Part shown: in pieces, positions 43,153 through 51,135 of the stretch
Numbering within the stretch: position 1 is the first letter of the stretch
Layout: each line of letters starts with the position of its first letter
Notes under the pieces: model-generated
What the model was told of the DNA's origin: nothing
Seen by the model: the letters and a program-made list of their open reading frames with translations, nothing else
Database searches by the model: none
Origin: Novosphingobium aerophilum
GTDB taxonomy: Bacteria > Pseudomonadota > Alphaproteobacteria > Sphingomonadales > Sphingomonadaceae
NCBI RefSeq assembly: GCF_014230305.1
Contig: NZ_JACLAU010000008.1
Coordinates: 62,001 to 126,000, forward strand
Reading direction: 5' to 3'
Length of the DNA stretch: 64,000 bases
Program-made: the position numbers and the translations under genes

Positions 43153-44283
43153 TTGACGCCCATCGCCACCACCCACGTCGGCAGCATGCCGCGCGGCCCC
43201 GAATTGACCGCGCTGCTGCTCGCCCGCGACGGCGGCAAACCGTTCGATGCGGAGGAGTTCGATCGCGTGGTGACCGCCGCGGTCAACCGCTCCGTCGCCT
43301 TCCAGGCCGGCTGCGGGGTCGACATTGTCAGCGACGGCGAGATGGGCAAGGTCGGTTATTCGACCTACATGATCGAGCGCCTTTCCGGGTTCGGCGGTCA
43401 TGTCGACCGCAAGCCTGCGGCCGATCTCGCCGAAGTGCCGGAGCTCAGCCGCAAGCTGGCGACGATCATGGGCAGCCAGGAGTTCGTCCGCGCCTCCTGC
43501 GTCGGGCCGGTGCGGCTGGTCACGCTGGCCCCGCTGCACGATGACATCCGCCGGTTCCGCGCCGCGCTCGATACCCATGGCGGCGGCGCACGGGGGTTCA
43601 TGAATGCCGCTTCGCCGGGCTTGATCACCGCCTTCCAGGTGAACCGGTACTATCCCAGCCACGAGGCCTATCTCGCCGATCTCGCCGATGCCATGCGCGA
43701 GGAGTACGAGACGATCGTCGCAGCCGGGTTCGATCTCCAGCTCGACTGTCCCGACCTCGCCATGTCGCGGCACACCGGCTACCAGGATCTCAGCGAGGCC
43801 GAGTTCCTGAAGGTCGCCGCCGCGAACGTCGAGGCGCTCAACGCCGCCACCGCGAACATTCCGCCCGAGCGGATGCGGATGCACGTGTGCTGGGGCAATT
43901 ACGAAGGTCCCCACGATCATGATATCCCGCTCGAACGGGTGATCGACATCGTGCTCAAGGCGCGACCCGGCACGGTCCTGTTCGAGGCCGCGAACCCGCG
44001 CCACGAACACGAATGGACCGTCTGGCGCGATGCCGAGGTGCCCGACACCAAGGTGCTCGCCCCCGGGGTGATCGACACCTGTTCGAACTATGTCGAACAT
44101 CCCGAGCTGATCGCCCAGCGGATCGAGCGGTTCGCCGGGATCGTCGGGGCCGACCGTGTCATCGGCAGCACCGACTGCGGCTTCGGCACTTTCGCCGGTT
44201 ACGGCAAGATCGATCCGCTGGTCACCGAGAAGAAGCTCAAGGCCCTGCGCGCGGGTGCCGACATCGCCGGGGCCCGGCTGTGA
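43153..44283 (+). CDS. Cobalamin-independent methionine synthase (MetE C-terminal) family methyltransferase
   Basis: About 376 residues, equal to only the C-terminal catalytic barrel of MetE. All four zinc ligands are visible: H244 and C246 in MHVCWGNY, E278 in LFEAANP, and C342 in GSTDCGFG. Start is TTG 43153 with AGGAGAG upstream; it comes 34 bp after the LigM-like gene. MetE-core proteins transfer methyl groups to thiols from folates or other donors. Here a role in accepting the methyl carried by 5-methyl-THF, or in moving methyl between substrate and folate, is inferred from the pairing. Its stop overlaps the next start (GTGA). Confidence 0.86.
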   Translation: MTPIATTHVGSMPRGPELTALLLARDGGKPFDAEEFDRVVTAAVNRSVAFQAGCGVDIVSDGEMGKVGYSTYMIERLSGFGGHVDRKPAADLAEVPELSRKLATIMGSQEFVRASCVGPVRLVTLAPLHDDIRRFRAALDTHGGGARGFMNAASPGLITAFQVNRYYPSHEAYLADLADAMREEYETIVAAGFDLQLDCPDLAMSRHTGYQDLSEAEFLKVAAANVEALNAATANIPPERMRMHVCWGNYEGPHDHDIPLERVIDIVLKARPGTVLFEAANPRHEHEWTVWRDAEVPDTKVLAPGVIDTCSNYVEHPELIAQRIERFAGIVGADRVIGSTDCGFGTFAGYGKIDPLVTEKKLKALRAGADIAGARL

Positions 44284-44675
44284 GCCCCGACGAACGCCGG
44301 GCGATCGAGTGGGACTGCGCGCGTCTCGTCGCGCTCTATGCCAACCTCAACGACGCTGCGCACTGGGCGGATCTGGCTGCGCTTTACGCCGAGGACGGGA
44401 TCATGACCCGCCCGTCAGCCCCGGATATCGAGATCCGTGGGCACACGGCCATCCTCGCCGCCTTCCGCGCCCGTCCCCCGCGCCTTACGCGGCATGTCTG
44501 CAGCAACGTGGTGATCGATGTCGAAGATGCCGATCACGCCCGCGGCACGAGCGCGATGGTGCTCTACACCGGGACTACTCCGCCCGCGGTCGGCTGGTTT
44601 CACGATCGCTTCATCCGCACGACGGCGGGCTGGCGGTTCAGCGAGCGGCGCGGAACGATGACCTTCAGTCCCTGA
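44280..44675 (+). CDS. SnoaL-like / NTF2-fold protein
   Basis: About 131 residues of the small cone-shaped NTF2 fold (helices with ARLVALYANLNDAAHWADLA, then LYAEDGIMTRP and RFIRTTAGWRFSERR). Members are small isomerases, hydrolases, dehydratases or ligand-binding proteins of aromatic and polyketide metabolism. GTG 44280 overlaps the preceding stop by four bases, so it is translationally coupled to the MetE-like gene and likely works in the same pathway. Catalytic residues cannot be assigned. Confidence 0.8.
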   Translation: MSPDERRAIEWDCARLVALYANLNDAAHWADLAALYAEDGIMTRPSAPDIEIRGHTAILAAFRARPPRLTRHVCSNVVIDVEDADHARGTSAMVLYTGTTPPAVGWFHDRFIRTTAGWRFSERRGTMTFSP

Positions 44676-44698
44676 ACGCCGGGGTCGACGCCGGAAAT

Positions 44699-46444
44699 GT
44701 GCGGCTGCGGGGGCTTTACGTGGACATCGTCGACCGGGTGCCGCCGCGGCTGGTCGATGGCAACACGATCCGGGTCGGCATCGCCGCGCAGCGCTTTCCG
44801 TTCCCGGCCCCGACCGGGCTGGTCGATTTCGACATCAACCAGGTCGGCTCGGAAACCGGCCTGAGCCTGCAGCTCGACACCGCGTCTCCGGTCAGTCCGG
44901 GCCCCGGGGGGAACCTGGAACTCTCCCTGCCCTTTGCCAGCAAAAGCGGCGGTCTGTTTCTCGGCTTCGGCTTCCGCGAGGCGCGCCGTCCCGAAGGTGG
45001 CAGCCACCGCGGCCGCGGGATTGCGGGCACCCTGCTGCTGCGGCCGGCTCCCGGTGCCGAGCTGCTGCTGTTCGGCGGCGCCAACTTCACCCGCAGCGAG
45101 GAGGCGCGGGCGACCCTGTTTCCGGCCGGCACCGCACTGCCCCCGCGTGTCCGCAGGGGCCTGTTCCTCGGACAGCCCTGGACCGGGCGCGAGACCGACG
45201 GCAATCTCGTGGGGTTCGCCGGCAAGTGGCAGATCGGGTCGCTGCGGATCGAAGCCGGCCTGTTCAACTCGGCGCGCATCCTGCTCTGGAACTTCTCGGA
45301 TAACCTGACCGGGGTGACGGCCAGCGGCAGCACCGCCAACCGCATCATCGTGGCCGCGCGCGACAACCGCGACAAGGCCTTGTCCGGCGAACTCCGCCTG
45401 GTTCGCGACTGGGCAACCGGCCGGATCAACCACTCGTTCGTGCTCAGCCTGCGCGGGCGCAACAAGGAGCGCTGGTTTGGCGGAGGCCAGCGCATCGCGC
45501 TGGGCCCCAGCTCGGCGATCAATCCCGACCCGCGCCCCGCCCCGGCGATCGTGACCACCGCGCTCGACCATGACGTGGTGCGCCAGCGCACCTATGGTTT
45601 CGCGTACAGCGGCACCCTGCGTGGCAAGGCCGGGCTGGATTTTGCGCTGTCCCGCACCGACTACTCCAAGACCATCGATTTCTCGGCCCCGACGAGTCCC
45701 GACATCCGTGTGCGCGACCGCCCGCTGATCGGCAACATCTCGGCCTGGGCGGTCCCGGTGCGCGGCCTGACGCTGTTCGGCGGCTATACGCGCGGGCAGG
45801 AGGAGGCCTTGATCGCGCCCGACGTGGCGACCAATCGCGCGGAGGCTCCGCCAGCCATCCGCACCAGCCAGATCGAAGCCGGGGCCCGTTTCACGCTGAG
45901 CAAGCAACTGGGCCTCGTCGCCACGGCCTTCCGCATCAGCAAGCCCTACTACAATCTGGATCCGGCGTTCCGCTATCGCGAGATCGGCAGCCTCAGCAAC
46001 CGGGGGATCGAGCTTTCCCTGACGGGCCAGCTAACCCCGGGGCTGGTGGCGGTCGCCGGCACGCTCCTGATGGATTCGCGCATCGGCGGCGACCCGGCCT
46101 CGCTCAGTCAGATCGGCCCGCGACCGGTTGGCCAGGCCCGCCGCCGATCGGTGCTCAACATCGACTGGCGGATGCAGCAGGGCAAGGGACCGCTCTCGCT
46201 CGACCTGGCGGCGGAGAGCCTGTCGGCGCGGACCGCCAACATCCCCAACACCCTGTTCGCACCGGGACGCACCACGCTGAACCTGGGCGCACGCTACCGC
46301 TTCGCGGTGCACGACAAGCCGATCATGCTGCGCCTCCAGCTGCAGAACGCCTTGAACGCCTACGCCTGGAATGTGTCAGCCAGCGGAGGCTTCACCTACA
46401 TCAATCCCAGGCTGTTGCTGGTCCAGTTGGTCGCCGACATCTGA
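44699..46444 (+). pseudogene. TonB-dependent receptor remnant lacking signal peptide and most of the plug
   Basis: About 580 codons read as a TonB receptor beginning inside the plug domain (VRLRGLYVDIVDRVPPRL) and running through an intact barrel to the end. Signal peptide, TonB box and roughly the first 100-150 residues are missing. The sequence directly upstream is the end of the SnoaL-like gene, which stops at 44675, so a deletion probably joined the two. The only start in place is GTG 44699 without a ribosome site. It cannot be exported as is, unless an unseen start exists. The barrel frame has no stop codons, so the loss may be recent. Confidence 0.7.
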
Positions 46445-46476
46445 CCCGACGCTCGCGCCGTGCTTCAGCGGTCGGG

Positions 46477-46517
46477 GCAGGACGGCCCGAGGCGGGTTCC
46501 TTTAGAGCCCGTCCTGC
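46477..46517. terminator. Hairpin between convergent genes
   Basis: GCAGGACGG (46477-46485) and CCGTCCTGC (46509-46517) form a perfect 9-bp stem with a 23-nt loop, in the gap between the receptor remnant and the convergent AsnC gene. Confidence 0.55.
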
Positions 46518-46554
46518 AGGGGCGAGAGCCATGGTCCGATCTGGTCCGGGCCAC

Positions 46555-47109
46555 CTATTCGGAGGAGGCCGCTGTCGAGCGGCGGGCCGTCTCGGTCGCG
46601 GCCGGGGCAAAGTCCTCCAACGTGGCGATCGGCCCGATCGCGGCGTTGTACTTGACCGTCTGCAGCACGATCTCGCTTTCGGCCTCGCGGATGCCGTCGA
46701 GAGCGAGGATCTGGTTGGTCACCTCGGCCGCTTCGGCCACGGTGGCCAGCAGGCAGACCGCGACCAGCCGGTGCGCGGCGTTCGCATCGTACAGCGCGCG
46801 GACCAGCGGCAGGTCGAGCAGGCGGTCGCGCACCTCGTCGAGCCGGCCACTGGCGCAGGTCACGGTGACGAAGACCATGATCTGCCCGCCGCCATCGGCC
46901 AGCCCGGCGCGGAACATGTCGACGATCGGGGTCAGCTTGAGCAGCCCGCCGGCTTGCAGCCGCTTGACCCGCCCGCGCACGGTCCCTTCGGTCACGCCCA
47001 GGTCGGCGGCGATCTTGCGAAAGCTGAGCCGGGCGTCCTGGGCCAGCATCGCCGCGATCTGGCGGTCGAGCAGGTCGGGCGCGACAACGGGTGGCAGATC
47101 GTCAGGCAT
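46555..47109 (-). CDS. Lrp/AsnC family regulator (second of a tandem pair)
   Basis: About 184 residues: N-terminal HTH (LLDRQIAAMLAQDARLSF, then AADLGVTEGTVRGRVKRL) and RAM domain, ending in an Ala/Thr/Ser-rich tail. ATG 47109 overlaps the stop of the first AsnC gene by one base (TGATG), so both are made together. Tandem, coupled Lrp-type proteins may form hetero-oligomers. They follow the acyl-CoA dehydrogenase genes on the same strand. Confidence 0.83.
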   Translation of the reverse strand: MPDDLPPVVAPDLLDRQIAAMLAQDARLSFRKIAADLGVTEGTVRGRVKRLQAGGLLKLTPIVDMFRAGLADGGGQIMVFVTVTCASGRLDEVRDRLLDLPLVRALYDANAAHRLVAVCLLATVAEAAEVTNQILALDGIREAESEIVLQTVKYNAAIGPIATLEDFAPAATETARRSTAASSE

Positions 47110-47645
47110 CAGGCCTCCAGCGGCCCGACCGACGGGCTGTAGCGATAGACGGTGTTGACCAGTTCGACATCCACATCCTGCACCCCGCGGATCCCGGCCG
47201 AGACGTCGCGGGCGGCCTCGATCATGTCGCGGGCCGTGGTGAAGGCGTGCAGGCAACTGACCGCGAACCGGCCGGAGGTGAGGTGGACCGACAGCACGTC
47301 GGCCCGCGCCGCCAGCTCCTCGGCCACCTCGCGCGGCGAGCGGCCCGACACGGTCAGGCGGATCCGGGCCAGCAGGCGATAGCCATGGACGCGGTAGTCG
47401 GCCACCGCGACGACCCGCATCAGCCCGGCGGCATCCATGGCGCGGATGCGGTTGGCCACCAGATTGCCCGACAGCCCCAGCTCCTCGCCGATCGCGGTGC
47501 TCTGGGCCCGGCCATCGCGCTGCAGCGCAGCGATGATCCGCCGGTCGATCGCGTCCAGCGCCTGCCCGCGGGTCCGCCGCGGCGGACGATCCCCGCCGGT
47601 CGCCGCCACCAGCGCCTTGTCGAGCATGTCCAGCCCGTGCTCCAT
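47109..47645 (-). CDS. Lrp/AsnC family regulator (first of a tandem pair)
   Basis: About 178 residues. The HTH (AIDRRIIAALQRDGRAQS, then GEELGLSGNLVANRI) is preceded by about 30 residues of polar sequence rich in Arg and Pro, longer than usual. The RAM domain follows. ATG 47645 is taken as start. It lies 51 bp after the acyl-CoA dehydrogenase operon and is translationally coupled to the second AsnC gene. A role in controlling the SDR/acyl-CoA dehydrogenase genes is inferred. Confidence 0.82.
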   Translation of the reverse strand: MEHGLDMLDKALVAATGGDRPPRRTRGQALDAIDRRIIAALQRDGRAQSTAIGEELGLSGNLVANRIRAMDAAGLMRVVAVADYRVHGYRLLARIRLTVSGRSPREVAEELAARADVLSVHLTSGRFAVSCLHAFTTARDMIEAARDVSAGIRGVQDVDVELVNTVYRYSPSVGPLEA

Positions 47646-47696
47646 CCCTGTCCCGCTAGGCCAAGCCGATCGGGCAGGCAAGCACCACGGCCCGGC

Positions 47697-48869
47697 TCAG
47701 CCGCGCGGCTCGCGGGGCAGGCCCAGCCCGCGTTCGGCGATCAGGTTGCGCTGGATCTGGTTGGTGCCGCCATAAATCGTGTCCGAACGGCTGAACAGGA
47801 ACAGGTTCGGCAGGGTGTCCCACTCGTAATGGTCCCCGGCCGCCACCTCGCCGGCCTGGCCCAGCACGTCCATCGCCAGCTCGCCCAGGTTGCGCCGCCA
47901 GCTGGCCCACTGGATCTTGTAAGTCAGCGCCGCCCCGTCGATCTTCGAATGGTCGCTGTTCGACAGCATGCGCAGCGCGCCATAGCGCATCAGCCTGAGG
48001 CCGATCTCGGCCTTGGCGAGACGCTGGCGGATCAGCGGATCGCGCGCGGCGCCGTTGGCCTTGGCCGCGGCGATGATCTCGTCCAGCTCGTTGCGGAAGC
48101 CCATCTGCTGGCCCAGCGTCGAGACGCCGCGCTCGAAGGCGAGCAGGCCCATGGCGATCTTCCACCCTTCCCCCGGCGCACCGATCAGGCTGTCGACCGG
48201 GCAGCGCGCGTCGGTGAAGAAGGTCTCGTTGAATTCGGCATCGCCGTTGATCTGGCGGATCGGGCGGATCTCGATCCCGGGCTGGTCGATCGGCATCATC
48301 AGGAAGGACAGGCCCTTGGGACCCTGTGATCCCTCCTCGGTGCGGGTCACCACGAAGATCCAGTCCGAGATGTGGGCCAGGCTGGTCCAGATCTTCTGGC
48401 CGTTGACCACCCATTCGTCGCCTTCGACCCGGCCCTTGGTCCGGACGCTGGCGAGATCGCTCCCCGCGCCGGGTTCGGAGAAGCCCTGGCAGAAAATGGT
48501 CTTGCCCGCGGCGATATCGGGCAGGAAGCGGCGCTTCTGCGCGTCGGTGCCGAAGGTCAGGATGGTCGGCCCGGCCAGCTCGATGCCGATGTGGTTGATG
48601 CGTCCCGGCACCCCGGCGCGGGCATATTCCTCGGCAAAGATCACCTGCTGCGCCAGGGTGGCATTGCGGCCGCCCCACTCCTCGGGCCAGCCGATGCACG
48701 ACCAGCGATGCGCCGCGAGCTGCTGTTCCCACTCCTTGCGCCGTTCGGGCATGGCGGTGAGCTGGGTGATGCCCTTGATGTCCTTGAACTCGCCGGCCAT
48801 CTGGCCGTTCAGCCAGTCGGCGCATTCGGCGCGGAACTGTTCTTCGGCGGGCGAAAAGCCGAGCTTCAT
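47697..48869 (-). CDS. Acyl-CoA dehydrogenase (subunit 1)
   Basis: About 390 residues with the three-domain ACAD fold: N-terminal helices, beta domain with CQGFSEPGAGSDLAS, and C-terminal helices ending IYGGTNQIQRNLIAERGLG. In short-chain enzymes the catalytic Glu sits in the YEGT motif; here it is YGGT, a variant common in partner subunits and in FadE-type enzymes that take the base from elsewhere. ATG 48869 overlaps the stop of the other dehydrogenase by four bases. The pair probably oxidises an acyl-CoA with FAD in the cytosol. Substrate is unknown. Confidence 0.87.
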   Translation of the reverse strand: MKLGFSPAEEQFRAECADWLNGQMAGEFKDIKGITQLTAMPERRKEWEQQLAAHRWSCIGWPEEWGGRNATLAQQVIFAEEYARAGVPGRINHIGIELAGPTILTFGTDAQKRRFLPDIAAGKTIFCQGFSEPGAGSDLASVRTKGRVEGDEWVVNGQKIWTSLAHISDWIFVVTRTEEGSQGPKGLSFLMMPIDQPGIEIRPIRQINGDAEFNETFFTDARCPVDSLIGAPGEGWKIAMGLLAFERGVSTLGQQMGFRNELDEIIAAAKANGAARDPLIRQRLAKAEIGLRLMRYGALRMLSNSDHSKIDGAALTYKIQWASWRRNLGELAMDVLGQAGEVAAGDHYEWDTLPNLFLFSRSDTIYGGTNQIQRNLIAERGLGLPREPRG

Positions 48870-49936
48870 GCGGCATCTCCAAGAATGAGGGTGGCGACCT
48901 GCTCTCGATGCCACGAGCCCTGGCCCAGGGCGGTCTGGATCGCGCGGGCGCGCTTGAAGAACAGGTGGGCGTCATGCTCCCAGGTGAAGCCGATCCCGCC
49001 GTGAAGCTGGATCATGTTGCCGGCGCACAGGAAATAGGTGTCGGCGGCGAAGGACTTGGCGGCGTGCAGCGCCAGCGCGGCATCCTCGGCGCCCTCGTCG
49101 ACGGCGCAGGCCGCCCACCACACCGCGGACCGTGCCTGCTCGATCTCGATCACCAGGTCTGCCAGGCGGTGCTTGTACGCCTGGAAGCTGCCGATCGGCC
49201 GGCCGAACTGGACCCGCTCCCTGGCATAGGCGACGGTCCGGTCGAGCGCGGCCTGCGCCCCGCCAAGCGCTTCGGCGGCCAGCGTGATCCAGCCGCAGGC
49301 CTGCGCCCGGGCCATGGCGGCGGCGGCATCGGCCAGCGGCTCGCCCACGACCCCGTCGAGCGTGACGCGGGCCATCGGACGGGTCTGGTCCATGGTGGTC
49401 TGCGGGATGACCGTCAGCCCCGGCGCATCGGCCCGGACCAGCCAGGCACCCTGGTTGGACGTCACCACGAACAGGCCGGCCGCGGCGCCATGGGCCACGA
49501 AGGCGTCACGACCGGTCAGCCGGTTGTCCTCGGCCTTCAGGCCCGCATCGTGCACGTAACCGGCGATGATCTCGCCCGAAAGCAGGCCCGGCAGCACGTC
49601 GGCGCGCTGGGCCGCGGTGCCTCCGGCGGCGATCGCCTGGGCGGCCAGGGCCAGGCTGCCCAGCATCGGCAGGGCCGCGACCTGCGCTCCGGCCGCCTCG
49701 GCCACCAGCGCCAGCTCGACGAAGCCCAGCCCGGCGCCCCCGGCCTCCTCGGCAATCCCGATCCCCGACAGGCCAAGCTCGGTGCAGAAGGCCTGCCACA
49801 GCGCGCGGTCGATCCCGGCGTCGGGTCCGCTGGCGGCCATGGCGGCGCGGGTCCGCGCGCTGGTCGCGTTCTCGGCAAAGAACGCCCGTGCGGTTTCCGC
49901 GATCATCTGCTGTTCGTCTGAAAGGGCGAATTCCAT
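48866..49936 (-). CDS. Acyl-CoA dehydrogenase (subunit 2)
   Basis: About 356 residues; start MEFALSDEQQMIAETARAF. The middle part is shorter and less conserved than in subunit 1, and the C-terminal part has AYARERVQFGRPIGSFQAYKH and LHGGIGFTWEHDAHLFFKR. This shape matches the smaller partners of heterotetrameric acyl-CoA dehydrogenases, as known for steroid side-chain degradation in actinobacteria. It is coupled to subunit 1 by an ATGA overlap and lies 75 bp after the SDR gene. A mixed complex is inferred, not shown. Confidence 0.85.
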   Translation of the reverse strand: MEFALSDEQQMIAETARAFFAENATSARTRAAMAASGPDAGIDRALWQAFCTELGLSGIGIAEEAGGAGLGFVELALVAEAAGAQVAALPMLGSLALAAQAIAAGGTAAQRADVLPGLLSGEIIAGYVHDAGLKAEDNRLTGRDAFVAHGAAAGLFVVTSNQGAWLVRADAPGLTVIPQTTMDQTRPMARVTLDGVVGEPLADAAAAMARAQACGWITLAAEALGGAQAALDRTVAYARERVQFGRPIGSFQAYKHRLADLVIEIEQARSAVWWAACAVDEGAEDAALALHAAKSFAADTYFLCAGNMIQLHGGIGFTWEHDAHLFFKRARAIQTALGQGSWHREQVATLILGDAA

Positions 49937-50010
49937 GGGATGGTCGATCCTCGGTGCGAGGGGGATGGGGAGTGGGGGCGGGGTTAGGGCGACAAGCGGA
50001 AGGGCCGCGA

Positions 50011-50784
50011 TCAGCCCGGAATGTAAAGCTGCACGCTCTTTCCGCCATCGACTGGCAGGGCGATCCCGGTGATGTAGCTGGCGCGGTCCGACAGCAGGAA
50101 CACGATCGCCTCGGCCAGTTCCTCCGGCTGGCCACCTCGGCCCATCGGGATGGCATCGGCGGTTTGCGCCGCGATCTCGGGCGCCTTGGCGGCGAAGTCG
50201 AGCGTGGCAGCGGTGTCGACCTGGCCGGGCACGACCACGTTGACGCGGATGCCCTTGCGCGAACCCTCCATCGCGGCGACCGCGGAGAACTGGATCAACG
50301 CCGCCTTCGACGCGGAATAGCTGGCATAATTGGCCATCGCCCGGATCCCGGTGGTCGAGGCGATGTTGACGATCGACCCGCCGCCCTGTTCGGCCATGAC
50401 CGTCATCGCCGCCTTGGTGCCGACGAACACGGCCTCGGCATTGACGGCGAAATCCTTGCGCCAGTGCTCCAGCTTGAGCCGCCCGATCGGGGCATAGTGG
50501 ACCGACATGGCATTGTTCACCAGCATGTCGAGCCGACCATGCCGCGCGGCGACATCGGCCACGACCGCGGCATAGGCATCGAGATCGGACACGTCGAGCC
50601 GGATCGCCTCGACCCGGCCGCCTTCGGCCTCGATCCGCGCCTTGGCCTGGTCGAGCATCTCCTGCCGCCGGCCACAGATCACCACGCTGGCCCCGCCGCG
50701 GGCAAGCAACTGCGCGGTGGCAAGGCCGATGCCGTCGCTGCCACCGGTGATGAGCGCCACCTTGCCGGCGAATTCCTGGGACAT
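50011..50784 (-). CDS. Short-chain dehydrogenase/reductase (classical SDR)
   Basis: 257 residues. The cofactor motif is TGGSDGIG (about 14-21), the structural NNA is at about 90, and the catalytic Ser lies in NIASTTG, with Tyr and Lys in YASYSASKAA. The loop after the second strand (CGRRQEML) with two arginines suggests NADP(H). It is the first gene of the minus-strand operon with two acyl-CoA dehydrogenases. It probably acts on a hydroxyacyl/ketoacyl intermediate or a related alcohol. The upstream 114 bp is AT-rich around TATACGTA and likely holds the promoter. Confidence 0.88.
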   Translation of the reverse strand: MSQEFAGKVALITGGSDGIGLATAQLLARGGASVVICGRRQEMLDQAKARIEAEGGRVEAIRLDVSDLDAYAAVVADVAARHGRLDMLVNNAMSVHYAPIGRLKLEHWRKDFAVNAEAVFVGTKAAMTVMAEQGGGSIVNIASTTGIRAMANYASYSASKAALIQFSAVAAMEGSRKGIRVNVVVPGQVDTAATLDFAAKAPEIAAQTADAIPMGRGGQPEELAEAIVFLLSDRASYITGIALPVDGGKSVQLYIPG

Positions 50785-50898
50785 GTCGAACCTCTTCCAA
50801 GCTGTGCGTTGCCACGCACCTGCGATCAGAATCGGCTCTCTGTCAACCGTATGCGTAAATCAACACGTCATTTTATACGTACAACGCATGATTTGGCG

Positions 50899-51135
50899 CT
50901 AATCGGAAGGGGGACTCGCAGCGCCGGCCGGGTCGAGCCGGGCCACGGCCGCACGGGCGATCGCGCTGAGCTGCGCCGGATCGACCTCGCGCAGGGCGGC
51001 GCGCATCCGCGGATCCCAGTAGCGGGCGATGTGCTCGGCGGTCTCGGCCGCGGCCGCGTCGGCGCCATGGGCAGCCAGGTTGGCGGCTATCTGGTTCGCC
51101 ATGCGGACCAGGTTCGCGGTCGTCCCGCCGCTCAT
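50899..51135 (-). CDS. fdsD: Formate dehydrogenase delta subunit
   Basis: 78 residues, the small subunit that follows the catalytic subunit in NAD-dependent, molybdenum-containing formate dehydrogenases. Landmarks are LVRMANQIAANLAAHG and IARYWDPRMRAAL. ATG 51135 overlaps the fdsA stop by four bases. It is needed for assembly or stability of the soluble enzyme in related systems. It is the last gene of the fds operon; the next gene, SDR, starts 114 bp further on. Confidence 0.9.
   Translation of the reverse strand: MSGGTTANLVRMANQIAANLAAHGADAAAAETAEHIARYWDPRMRAALREVDPAQLSAIARAAVARLDPAGAASPPSD

Noticed and set aside
48866..50815. Apparent 649-residue fusion of SDR-region sequence with an acyl-CoA dehydrogenase
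   Set aside because: The N-terminal part is the off-frame shadow of the SDR gene. The dehydrogenase has its own start at 49936.
50850..50898. TATACGTA and nearby partly symmetric motifs upstream of the SDR gene as an operator
   Set aside because: The symmetry is short and the repeated ATGCGT/AAATC words are not in palindromic register. It is noted only as a likely promoter region.
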